DNA of 64,000 bases from Phytoseiulus persimilis. Its lineage: Eukaryota > Arthropoda > Arachnida > Mesostigmata > Phytoseiidae. This document shows positions 9,028 through 21,051 of the stretch, one piece after another; position 1 is the first letter of the stretch; every line of letters begins with the position of its first letter. The stretch is taken from contig CM075101.1 in assembly GCA_037576195.1 (NCBI GenBank), forward strand, positions 51,522,001-51,586,000, in the 5' to 3' direction. A program made the translations under genes and the position numbers. Below the pieces are notes generated by a model. The model was given only the letters and a program-made list of their open reading frames with translations. It searched no databases and was not told the DNA's origin.

Positions 9028-10750
9028 GACTTGGGAAGTAATGGTCAGATTGGTCTCGGAATCACCCCTCCAGAGATGGGAAGTAATGGTCAGATTGGTC
9101 TCAGAATCACCCCTCTAGACTTGGAAAAGTATGGCCAGATTGGTCTCGGAATCACCCCTCCAGACTTGGGAAGTAATGATCAGATTGGTCTCGGAATCAC
9201 CCCGCCAGACTTGAAAAAGTATGGCCAGATTGGTCTCGGAATCACCCCGCCAGACTTGAAAATGTATGGCCAGATTGGTCTCGGAATCATCCCTCCAGAG
9301 ATGGGAAGTAATGGTCAGATTGGTCTCGGAATAACCCCTCTAGACTTGGAAAAGTATGGTCAGATTGGTCTCGGAATCACCCCTCCAGACTTGAAAAAGT
9401 ATGGTCAGATTGGTCTCGGGATCACCCCTCTAGACTTGGAAAAGTATGGTCAGATTGGTCTCGGAATCACCCCTCCAGACTTGGGAAGTAATGGTCAGGT
9501 TGGTCCCGGAATCACCCCTCCAGAGTTGGGAAGTAATGGTCAGATTGGTCTCGGAATCACCCCGCCAGACTTGAAAAAGTATGGTCAGATTGGTCTCGGA
9601 ATCACCCCTCTAGACTTGAAAAAGTATGGTCAGATTGGTCTCGGAATCACCCCTCTAGACTTGAAAAAGTATGGTCAGATTGGTCTCGGAATCACCCCTC
9701 TAGACTTGAAAAGTAATGATCAGATTGGTCTCGGAATCACCCCGCCAGACTTGAAAAAGTATGGCCAGATTGGTCTCGGAATCACCCCTCCAGAGATGGG
9801 AAGTAATGGTCAGATTGGTCTCAGAATCACCCCTCTAGACTTGGAAAAGTATGGTCAGATTGGTCTCGGAATCACCCCGCCAGACTTGAAAAAGTGTGGT
9901 GAGATTGGTCTCGGAATCACCCCTCTAGACTTGAAAAAGTATGGTCAGATTGGTCTCGGAATCATCCCTCCTGAGATGGGAAGTAATGGCCAGATTGGTC
10001 TCGGAATCACCCCGCCAGACTTGAAAATGTATGGCCAGATTGGTCTCGGAATCACCCCTCCAGAGTGGGAAAGTAATAGTCAGATCGGTCTCGGAATCAC
10101 CCCGCCAGACTTGGAAAAGTATGGTCAGATTGGTCTCGGAATCACCCCTCCCGACTTGGGAAGTAATGGTTAGATTGGTCCCGGAATCACCCCTCCAGAG
10201 TTGGGAAGTAATGGTCAGATTGGTCTCGGAATCACCCCTCCAGAGTAGGAAAGTAATGGTCAGATTGGTCTCGGAATCACCCCTCCAGAGTTGGGAAGTA
10301 ATGGTCAGATTGGTCTCGGAATCACCCCTCCAGAGTGGGAAAGTAATGATCAGATTGGTCTCGGAATCACCCCGCCAGACTTGAAAAAGTATGGCCAGAT
10401 TGGTCTCGGAATCACCCCTCCAGAGATGGGAAGTAATGGTCAAATTGGTCTCAGAATCACCCCTCTAGACTTGGAAAAGTATGGTCAGATTGGTCTCGGA
10501 ATCACCCCTCCAGACTTGGGAAGTAATGGTCAGATTCGTCTCGGAATCACCCCTCTAGACTTGGAAAAGTATGGCCAGATTGGTCTCGGAATCACCCCTC
10601 CAGACTTGGGAAGTAATGATCAGATTGGTCTCGGAATCACCCCGCCAGACTTGAAAAAGTATGGCCAGATTGGTCTCGGAATCACCCCTCCAGAGTAGGA
10701 AAGTAATGATCAGATTGGTCTCGGAATCACCCCGCCAGACTTGAAAAAGT
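9028..10750 (+). repeat. 45-bp satellite array, fourth block
   Basis: The block is made of 45-bp monomers. Its right part (from about 9877) repeats the private variants of 6490-7408, marking the start of the second copy of the 3.34-kb block. One GAGTGGGAAAG monomer fewer is present than in the first copy, so the offset there is 3387 and becomes 3342 after it. Confidence 0.94.
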
Positions 10751-10939
10751 TTCTTAGGTGGTAAAAAATAAGATTTAATTTACATCAGAATTAAATCTGA
10801 ACCATCTTAAGACCCAAGCCCACCGCCCGCAATGGGATTTGCGAGGCGATAGGGAGTGTTACTGAAGCAATACCGAAAGGTGATTCCGGGACACTCCTGA
10901 GGGCTGGCTGAGAGGTTCAGCCGAAAACAGAGAAACAGA
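10751..10939 (+). mobile_element. 189-bp structured insertion, second copy
   Basis: This is a copy of 7409-7597 at an offset of 3342 bp, with the same flanks and hairpins. It arose by duplication of the surrounding block and not by a new insertion, because the neighbouring satellite variants are shared too. Confidence 0.6.
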
Positions 10940-12078
10940 GACTTGAAAATGTATGGCCAGATTGGTCTCGGAATCATCCCTCCAGAGATGGGAAGTAATG
11001 GTCAGATTGGTCTCAGAATCACCCCTCTAGATTTGGAAAAGTATGGTCAGATTGGTCTCGGAATCATCCCTCCAGAGATGGGAAGTAATGGTCAGATTGG
11101 TCTCGGAATCATCCCTCCAGAGATGCGAAGTAATGGTCAGATTGGTCTCGGAATAACCCCTCTAGACTTGGAAAAGTATGGTCAGATTGGTCTCGGAATC
11201 ACCCCTCCAGACTTGGGAAGTAATGGTCAGGTTGGTCCCGGAATCACCCCTCCAGAGTTGGGAAGTAATGGTCAGATTGGTCTCGGAATCACCCCGCCAG
11301 ACTTGAAAAAGTATGGTAAGATTGGTCTCGGAATCACCCCTCTAGACTCGAAAAAGTATGATCAGATTGGTCTCGGAATCACCCCTCTAGACTTGAAAAA
11401 GTATGGTCAGATTGGTCTCGGAATCACCCCTCTAGACTTGAAAAAGTATGGTCAGATTGGTCTCGGAATCATCCCTCCAGAGATGGGAAGTAATGGTCAG
11501 ATTGGTCTCGGAATCACCCCGCCAGACTTGAAAATGTATGGCCAGATTGGTCTCGGAATCATCCCTCCAGAGATGGGAAGTAATGGTCAGATTGGTCTCG
11601 GAATAACCCCTCTAGACTTGGAAAAGTATGGTCAGATTGGTCTCGGAATCACCCCTCCAGACTTGAAAAAGTATGGTCAGATTGGTCTCGGAATCACCCC
11701 TCTAGACTTGGAAAAGTATGGTCAGATTGGTCTCGGAATCATCCCTCCAGACTTGGGAAGTAATGGTCAGATTGGTCTCGGAATCACCCCGCCAGACTTG
11801 AAAAAGTATGGCCAGATTGGTCTCGGAATCATCCCTCTAGACTTGAAAAAGTATGGTCAGATTGGTCTCGGAATCACCCCTCCAGACTTGGGAAGTAATG
11901 ATCAGATTGGTCTCGGAATCACCCCGCCAGACTTGGAAAAGTATGGTCAGATTGGTCTCGGAATCACCCCTCCAGACTTGGGAAGTAATGGTCAGATTGG
12001 TCTCGGAATCACCCCGCCAGACTTGGAAAAGTATGGTCAGATTGGTCTCGGAACCACCCCTCCAGACTTGGGAAGTAA
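10940..12078 (+). repeat. 45-bp satellite array, fifth block
   Basis: The block is a copy of 7598-8736 at an offset of 3342 bp; the long open frame across it translates to the same 389 residues in both copies. Confidence 0.94.
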
Positions 12079-12369
12079 GAAACGCAGAACTAAACGGGCA
12101 AACTATGCCTGAGGTCCCGTAGGGAACCCTAGCCGCAAGACAGAACGGAGAATAGATAAACAAAAAAAGGGAGACGAGAGCTGACTGACGAAGCGGACGG
12201 CCCTTGGTGACCCGGAAGTAATACAATACAGGGCTTGCCCTGAGTGCCCAGTCACCAAAAGGGCGGAGGGAGGGGTTTTAGAGGACACACCTCATAACTA
12301 GGGTAACGGACGAAAGTCCTATCTCTTGTATCCGAAGGGATTTCCCCTCCCGCCAGAAAAAAAAAAAAA
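12079..12369 (+). mobile_element. 5'-truncated R1-clade LINE, second copy
   Basis: This is a copy of 8737-9027 with the same truncation point and the same extra A, 3342 bp downstream. It came with the block duplication. Confidence 0.92.
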
Positions 12370-15300
12370 GACTTGGGAAGTAATGGTCAGATTGGTCTCG
12401 GAATCACCCCTCCAGAGATGGGAAGTAATGGTCAGATTGGTCTCAGAATCACCCCTCTAGACTTGGAAAAGTATGGCCAGATTGGTCTCGGAATCACCCC
12501 TCCAGACTTGGGAAGTAATGATCAGATTGGTCTCGGAATCACCCCGCCAGACTTGAAAAAGTATGGCCAGATTGGTCTCGGAATCACCCCGCCAGACTTG
12601 AAAATGTATGGCCAGATTGGTCTCGGAATCATCCCTCCAGAGATGGGAAGTAATGGTCAGATTGGTCTCGGAATAACCCCTCTAGACTTGGAAAAGTATG
12701 GTCAGATTGGTCTCGGAATCACCCCTCCAGACTTGAAAAAGTATGGTCAGATTGGTCTCGGGATCACCCCTCTAGACTTGGAAAAGTATGGTCAGATTGG
12801 TCTCGGAATCACCCCTCCAGACTTGGGAAGTAATGGTCAGGTTGGTCCCGGAATCACCCCTCCAGAGTTGGGAAGTAATGGTCAGATTGGTCTCGGAATC
12901 ACCCCGCCAGACTTGAAAAAGTATGGTCAGATTGGTCTCGGAATCACCCCTCTAGACTTGAAAAAGTATGGTCAGATTGGTCTCGGAATCACCCCTCTAG
13001 ACTTGAAAAAGTATGGTCAGATTGGTCTCGGAATCACCCCTCTAGACTTGAAAAGTAATGATCAGATTGGTCTCGGAATCACCCCGCCAGACTTGAAAAA
13101 GTATGGCCAGATTGGTCTCGGAATCACCCCTCCAGAGATGGGAAGTAATGGTCAGATTGGTCTCAGAATCACCCCTCTAGACTTGGAAAAGTATGGCCAG
13201 ATTGGTCTCGGAATCACCCCTCCAGACTTGGGAAGTAATGATCAGATTGGTCTCGGAATCACCCCGCCAGACTTGAAAAAGTATGGCCAGATTGGTCTCG
13301 GAATCACCCCTCTAGACTTGGAAAAGTATGGTCAGATTGGTCTCGGAATCACCCCTCCAGACTTGAAAAAGTATGGTCAGATTGGTCTCGGGATCACCCC
13401 TCTAGACTTGGAAAAGTATGGTCAGATTGGTCTCGGAATCACCCCTCCAGACTTGGGAAGTAATGGTCAGGTTGGTCCCGGAATCACCCCTCCAGAGTTG
13501 GGAAGTAATGGTCAGATTGGTCTCGGAATCACCCCGCCAGACTTGAAAAAGTATGGTCAGATTGGTCTCGGAATCACCCCTCTAGACTTGAAAAAGTATG
13601 GTCAGATTGGTCTCGGAATCACCCCTCTAGACTTGAAAAAGTATGGTCAGATTGGTCTCGGAATCACCCCTCTAGACTTGAAAAGTAATGATCAGATTGG
13701 TCTCGGAATCACCCCGCCAGACTTGAAAAAGTATGGCCAGATTGGTCTCGGAATCACCCCTCCAGACTTGGGAAGTAATGATCAGATTGGTCTCGGAATC
13801 ACCCCGCCAGACTTGAAAAAGTATGGCCAGATTGGTCTCGGAATCACCCCTCTAGACTTGGAAAAGTATGGTCAGATTGGTCTCGGAATCACCCCTCCAG
13901 AGATGGGAAGTAATGGTCAGATTGGTCTCAGAATCACCCCTCTAGACTTGGAAAAGTATGGCCAGATTGGTCTCGGAATCACCCCTCCAGACTTGGGAAG
14001 TAATGATCAGATTGGTCTCGGAATCACCCCGCCAGACTTGAAAAAGTATGGCCAGATTGGTCTCGGAATCACCCCTCCAGAGTAGGAAAGTAATGATCAG
14101 ATTGGTCTCGGAATCACCCCGCCAGACTTGAAAAAGTATGGCCAGATTGGTCTCGGAATCATCCCTCCAGAGATGGGAAGTAATGGTCAGATTGGTCTCA
14201 GAATCACCCCTCTAGACTTGGAAAAGTATGGTCAGATTGGTCTCGGAATTATCCCTCCAGAGATGGGAAGTAATGGTCAGATTGGTCTCAGAATCACCCC
14301 TCTAGACTTGGAAAAGTATGGTCAGATTGGTCTCGGAATCATCCCTCCAGAGATGCGAAGTAATGGTCAGATTGGTCTCGGAATAACCCCTCTAGACTTG
14401 GAAAAGTATGGTCAGATTGGTCTCGGAATCACCCCTCCAGACTTGGGAAGTAATGGTCAGGTTGGTCCCGGAATCACCCCTCCAGAGTTGGGAAGTAATG
14501 GTCAGATTGGTCTCGGAATCACCCCGCCAGACTTGAAAAAGTATGGTCAGATTGGTCTCGGAATCACCCCTCCAGACTTGGGAAGTAATGGTCAGGTTGG
14601 TCCCGGAATCACCCCTCCAGAGTTGGGAAGTAATGGTCAGATTGGTCTCGGAATCACCCCGCCAGACTTGAAAAAGTATGGTCAGATTGGTCTCGGAATC
14701 ACCCCTCTAGACTTGAAAAAGTATGGTCAGATTGGTCTCGGAATCACCCCTCTAGACTTGAAAAAGTATGGTCAGATTGGTCTCGGAATCACCCCTCTAG
14801 ACTTGAAAAAGTATGGTCAGATTGGTCTCGGAATCATCCCTCCAGAGATGGGAAGTAATGGTCAGATTGGTCTCGGAATCACCCCGCCAGACTTGAAAAT
14901 GTATGGCCAGATTGGTCTCGGAATCATCCCTCCAGAGATGGGAAGTAATGGTCAGATTGGTCTCGGAATAACCCCTCTAGACTTGGAAAAGTATGGTCAG
15001 ATTGGTCTCGGAATCACCCCTCCAGAGATGCGAAGTAATGGTCAGATTGGTCTCGGAATCACCCCTCCAGACTTGGGAAGTAATGGTCAGGTTGGTCCCG
15101 GAATCACCCCTCCAGAGTTGGGAAGTAATGGTCAGATTGGTCTCGGAATCACCCCGCCAGACTTGAAAAAGTATGGTCAGATTGGTCTCGGAATCACCCC
15201 TCTAGACTTGAAAAAGTATGGTCAGATTGGTCTCGGAATCACCCCTCTAGACTTGAAAAAGTATGGTCAGATTGGTCTCGGAATCACCCCTCTAGACTTG

Positions 15301-15762
15301 AAAAAGTATGGTCAGATTGGTCTCGGAATCATCCCTCCAGAGATGGGAAGTAATGGTCAGATTGGTCTCGGAATCACCCCGCCAGACTTGAAAATGTATG
15401 GCCAGATTGGTCTCGGAATCATCCCTCCAGAGATGGGAAGTAATGGTCAGATTGGTCTCGGAATAACCCCTCTAGACTTGGAAAAGTATGGTCAGATTGG
15501 TCTCGGAATCACCCCTCCAGAGTAGGAAAGTAATGGTCAGATTCGTCTCGGAATCACCCCGCCAGACTTGAAAAAGTATGCTCAGATTGGTCTCGGAATC
15601 ACCCCTCCAGACTTTGAAAGTGATGGCCAGATTGGTCTCGGAATCACCCCTCTAGACTTGAAAAAGTATGCTCAGATTGGTCTCGGAATCACCCCTCCAG
15701 ACTTTGAAAGTGATGGTCAGATTGGTCTCGGAATCACCCCTCCAGAATTGGAAAGTAATGGT
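12370..15762 (+). repeat. 45-bp satellite array, right block and edge
   Basis: The block is a continuous run of about 75 monomers. It contains an internal duplication: the rare GGTCTCGGGATC variant recurs near 12756 and 13386, 630 bp or 14 monomers apart. The last units (from about 15568) diverge, with TATGCTCAG and TTTGAAAGTGATGG variants, as expected at an array edge. The last monomer fades at about 15762 into unrelated sequence. Confidence 0.94.
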
Positions 15763-18700
15763 AACTGAAGTCAGCTCCCATGGTACTGGCCCAGAATCAG
15801 AGACTTTGGGATTCGAACCCGTCACCGAGATTTAGCGCCCTTGCGTGGACTCGGACTCGCGAGTTCGACGACTCCGGCGAGTCCAAGAGATAAGGACTCG
15901 CCGGACTCGGACTCGGATACCGAAAGGGTTCGCCTCATCAGCACCCCGTCATCTGAGCAGTTTCACGTGCGAATGTCGTAGTCTGGCGAGCTCATTATCG
16001 GACACAGTTTCCGCGGTTAAGAATCGAGGAAAAACGCTCAAAGTGTCATCTGTGGAATCCCAGGGTACTTCGTTATCATGGAATGGTTACGAGGGGAAGG
16101 GCTCAGAGTCCTCGAAGTCTTCCTCGACTTCAGGTTCGACGCAGCGTCAATTCGGCTCTGTCCGCAACCTCGGTGTCGAAGGTCGATCAAAAACTCTGCT
16201 GAGTGCCTTTTCGAGAGAGATTCCATCTCAATCGGTGCACGGAAGTAGACTTCCCAATTCTGCATAGCCGCTCTGAGTCTTGGTGCGGTTTCTTCGTGAG
16301 CACCCTCGAGATGAATTGCGAATGCTACAAGCCGACCCGATAGCCTTCCCGTTCGGCTTTTTTCCAGAAAAATAGCGTCGCAAAGGCTCCACTTCTTGGT
16401 GAACGACGCGGCGTCATAATCTCCCTCATTGGCCGCTATCAAGATAGAGCGAACCGCTCTCCGCTTGGAGCAGCCCCGCTTCGTAACGGGCTAACTGCAA
16501 CCAACGCACGCCATTTAGCTTTACTGTTGCAGCAGCAGCCAACAGAGGGATCCCTGCTAGGACCGATGCTGTGACCTTCGTCACGAGTCCGGAGCCCCCA
16601 AGCCATTCCGCAGTTCCGATTTCAAATTCATCAATCGCTCAGAAATGGCGCGTGGCGGCTGGAGGTGACAAAGTGAGATAAATAAATCTCGTCCGGGAAC
16701 ATGAGAACTTGAGGAATTCCTTTGGATATTTGTGCTCGTGAGTTTCAACCTTCGGAAGGACGATGCTGGTGAGTAACTTCTCACATAACTCCGAACTTCT
16801 GTCCCTAACAAGAAGCAGAGCTTCTCCCGGACTCGGAGCGGGGAGGTAGATAAGAGATCGCTGAGGCAGAGAGACTGGTTTCAGCTGTTTCGAGAGCTTT
16901 GTTCAAACCCAGTGAGACTTGCAACCCAATTCCCTCACGTCTCTGCCAGGTTTGAAACGTTTCGTCAGTCGATGAAATCATGGAATTATTCATGTGAGGG
17001 AAGCAGTTTCATTGAATCGCTCTGAGTAGCAGGAAGGCAGCAGCGAGCGATTTCCTTTTCGCCTTCAAGACACAAGAGCTCTTTTCTGCACGCTATGCTC
17101 GTGCTGACGTGAGCCTCCTCAGTCATCTTGCGTCATACCAGTGGGAAGCCGGTTCCGATTAACTCTAAACTTTGCGAACTTATTCGTTGCGGGGAACTTC
17201 TCTAACAGGATGGACGAATCACGGTTCACTTGAGAACCTTTCGTTGGTTTATGATTCGCTTAGGTATATCGTAGATTGCATAATTATGTAGCGTGGCATC
17301 TTCAATGGCACTGCGAAAATCTCGAGTGAGAAACTCAGTAGACGAGAGTCGTTGGAGAGATCACCTGTATGATCAACTGGAGAATTAGAGCGGAATCAAG
17401 ATTACAAGCATTCCGGAACTCCTCTCTGATTGTAGCAAGTGCCTCATCTTCAGAGTGCTTGATCCCTGTCATCGAAAATGACAGCTCCACAAGGATTGCC
17501 TCTGATGTTCAACCGAGCACAGGAGAACTTGGGCTTCCGTTGTTCCCATCGACCCCATATTGACGAGTGTACTCGGTTGCTGGGGGTGGAGCAGCTGCTT
17601 GAAAACCGAACTCGATTCAGACGAGCCAAGGATTTATACGCTTGAGGTACCAATTTGATGGAGAACCAAGTTTTGCGGAGAGCTGTCAACCTCTTACCGG
17701 TGATGAGATCGGAAGCCTCAACGAAGCGCCTGGTCATTCTCCCCACCTAGCTGATCAGAGTAGGCTGCAAATTCGCTTCGAAGTGCACCCAACGCTACCT
17801 CGAACATCGATGGTTCCTTCGTTGGAGGGAAGAACCCACAATCAGCCGAAATCGGGCACGCGAGGCAGTGATTGAAGGGTGATGGATTTATCAATAATGC
17901 TCACAGCTACTTTCCGGCCTACCATAGCCAATATATGTTGTCGATGATTCTCCCAGAGTCACTCTCTTCCCCCGGAGAGCTCGAGGACCGGATAACCGGC
18001 GTTTCGATTTCTCGCACTAACGGTCAGGACTCTGGCAGTCAGCATCTCGTTTCTCAAGAGCTGAAAGTATCTTCGTGACGGACACGGAGAACGAGGAGCC
18101 GAGCTGCGGAAGTTCGCCTCTGTATCCATTTCGTTGGCTCAGTTGATTCGCCCTCGAAGTTTGAGATCATTTTCGAGGCCGCTCCTGCCAAGCTAGGGGG
18201 AATACGATAGTCAGACGCCATGCGAAACCACAGCGATCGAGAGCTCATGTCCGAGAAAATGAGTCCATCCTGCGGAACGTCACGAATCGTGATCATCGTT
18301 TCAAAATGGGAGAGCCTGAAAAAGGCTGCTCGCCGCATACGGTATTGATCCTTCCAGGAATCACAAACTGATCGATTCCAGTTTTGTTTTCCGGCGGCGT
18401 TACAATGCGGTTGCGAGATCCATTGAGATCCCATATCAGGGAATCACGTCTCTTCTCCCCTCGCTGGTTTGGAGAACCATACGTTCGGACGGTTAGAGAT
18501 TAATCTCATCGACTTCTATCTTTCATTTCGCTTTCGTCGGGGTTGCCACGAGCCAAGACATAGTCTGGTGTTCGTGCTAGACGTGGCGCGGTATCGTCTC
18601 GCCATGTTTTGATTACTTTGTTTCTTCTTGCAGAAACAATATAAAACGGAGTGCTAAAGATAGACGATATGGCCATCTAGTGGGTGGTTCCTAAATTTCC

Positions 18701-21051
18701 TTCTTTGCGTACGTGGATTTCCACCCGTCGGCTCCCGATTCAATTAGGGAAGTGATTGGGTTCAGCGGTATACGCATCTGCCGGGATCATGTGGCCTCTG
18801 CATCGGCTTAGCGTTCCCACAATGGCCGGTCCTGTTTGCGGAAGGTTCACCGCTGCTTGGACAAAGACCTTACCTGAATCGACCAGTCGCCGTCTTGAAT
18901 ACTGTCTCTCCGGATCCTATGACTGATAATGGAGATGCTCTCTGGTTAGCGGTCAAAATGTTTTCACATCATCGCTTGTCACTTCTACATTCTCGAGCGA
19001 AATCACAGTAGTTGTTGGAAGTAATATTGTCACATTCAGCCACTGCTTGGACTCAGTAACGCTGGAACTTTGGAGCTCTCACTGGGAATGTTGAGTGCGT
19101 CTAGAATGTTCAGATGCATGCTGAGGTTCCGGTTTAGCTGGGCCCTTCCGAGCGCAATACTGCGAATCGCTGAAGCACTTTGACCTAATTAGCATTGACG
19201 CAAGGGTTCCGAGCTCGTTCTGTGTTCTCGAAGGGACTGTATCAAGGGAGAGGTGGGGAAAATGAATGGGAACAACTTGGCCAAAAGACATTGAGAGAAT
19301 TCGAGGCCGTCATATCAGTATGGGTAACACTGTCCCGAACCATCTGACGTCCAACAGTCCGAGCCCAAGCCACCTGAGAACCGAAAAACTGCTGAAACAT
19401 TGTCCCGCTCACCGGACGACCACAAAACGATTGCGCTCGCTCCATAACTGAGTTATGGATCCTGGAAGAAAAAAAACTGGAATCCCCTGGAAAATGGAGC
19501 AAATGTACGACTTCTTCCTCTCCCCTCCTCCGCCACCAAACGGCTAGGATGTTCCAAGTGCATTCACTCCATTCTGAATCATCTCTCAAGATCCACAAGA
19601 ACGTTTCCGAACGATGGGCAGGACAGGACGTTTCCTGTGACAACGGCTGCATTTTTCATGGACAAACACGACATAGTCGTGAGGTGTTGCCCTCTCGCAA
19701 GTTGCCACCGCGGTTACATCGGTCGCGAGCCCCCTCGTGTTCTCCTTCCGCTTCTCCGTCTGGTGCGTGACAATGTCATCCATTGCATTCAGCCCAAGAG
19801 CTTTCTCCCTAGATTTATGAGACTTGTTGCTCCATCAGGGGACACATTGAGAAAAAGAGACGTAAGGTCTTCCGATTTCATCTCTAGCGACCCAAAGTCG
19901 CGATCCGGGATCTCAGCTCACCCGGCGCATTCGAACGATCCAGTGACTCATGTTTCCGACATCGGAACGGGAATGCTGTGACTTTCCTCCTAAGCTGATG
20001 GGCGGAAGATCCTTGAATTCATCGAGCCTACGAATAAGTGATACCATTCGCGGTTCCACCCAGGATCTTGACGCTACCTTCATGCGTACTATCACACACC
20101 ATTATTCGTGGTTTGAGCTGGGAGAGAAGAACTGTCCTCACTCCATGTTTTGACGGGTGCAACAGCTTATTGTATAAGAAACGGCGAACGACAACCCAGA
20201 ACTGTAAGCGACGCGACGATCGTGGGCTGCGACCCCGCAGCTACCGCCGCGGCAGCCGATACGTCGAAGAGCTGCTCCCGAAAGCGGGAGGGAGAGCAGA
20301 TATCATTGGTGACTTATGAGCTGGCGGAGCCGGTTGTAGCCAACGGTGCATTTAGGGAACCTGAATGCCATCATGGATCCGCGACCAACGTCTCCCAGCT
20401 GCACGGCTGTGTTCATGGCACGGCGGCCACAACAGCTTTAAAGAAATAGTAATCTCGCTCGCCCTCTTTCCCTCCAGCGGCTTGCCGTTCGTCCAGGCGG
20501 CCCTCCGTCGTCATCGTCGCGCTAGCTCGTAATCTTCTTCTAGAAGCATCTGCGCAGTTGAATGTCAGCCTTTCGAATTTCCGCGCCAAAGCGCCCTTTC
20601 TCAATCTTGCTGTTACGGCTGAATCGGCTCCCCGGTGCCCGTGACTGTTGCAAACGTAAACTGAATTTCAGAGGAAAAGATCCTTTTCTCAGGGTGCATG
20701 TCCAAGATTTCGTGGCTTCTGGCCCGGCCGCATGCACCAATTTCGTGACAGTGCTCTCATCGTCCCTCAGGCGGAGAGGAAAAACAAACGCTGACTGGCG
20801 ATCGAACGATCGTGCATTCAAACTAGACCGACCAACCAGCCGTCCAGTCGACCGAAGTAGTTGCTGAGGGGCCGGCGACTGTGCCTCCCAGGCTATGGAA
20901 TGATGCTCCGATTTCAAAACTGAGCTCGGGTTTGACGAATCTATTCACTTTGAACGGACTCGTCAACGGACATTCAACAACAGTGTGTGCGTGAATCATC
21001 GTAACGTGTTTTGAAAACAATACGACAAGCAAGCGAACGACTCATCCGGAG
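15763..21051. other. gene-poor stretch between satellite and cncC
   Basis: I see no supported gene here. Just after the array, 15846-15925 is rich in GACTC. Scattered short open frames on both strands (for example 16038-16442 and 18054-18434, minus) show no recognisable domain. The 5' UTR and promoter of cncC should lie in the right part, but I cannot place a start site. Confidence 0.6.

Larger units (their letters stand above)
6490..13190 (+). repeat. tandem duplication of a 3.34-kb higher-order block
   Basis: The stretch from about 6490 to 9850 is repeated from about 9877 to 13190. Each unit includes satellite monomers, the 189-bp insertion and the truncated LINE. The offset is 3342 bp over most of the length and 3387 bp at the left end, where one extra monomer is present. 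Very high similarity of the two units suggests a recent unequal exchange, although an assembly artefact is possible. Confidence 0.88.

Noticed and set aside
1..15762. CRISPR-like regular repeat
   Set aside because: Monomers are contiguous with no unique spacers, and the genome is eukaryotic with introns and LINEs.
15808..15820. GGGATTCGAACCC, a tRNA T-arm on the minus strand
   Set aside because: No matching acceptor stem, D arm or anticodon arm at the right distances; at most a tRNA-derived scrap.
18054..18434. Minus-strand frame with faint CUB-like spacing
   Set aside because: The resemblance needs frame switches and lacks the paired cysteines in the right order.
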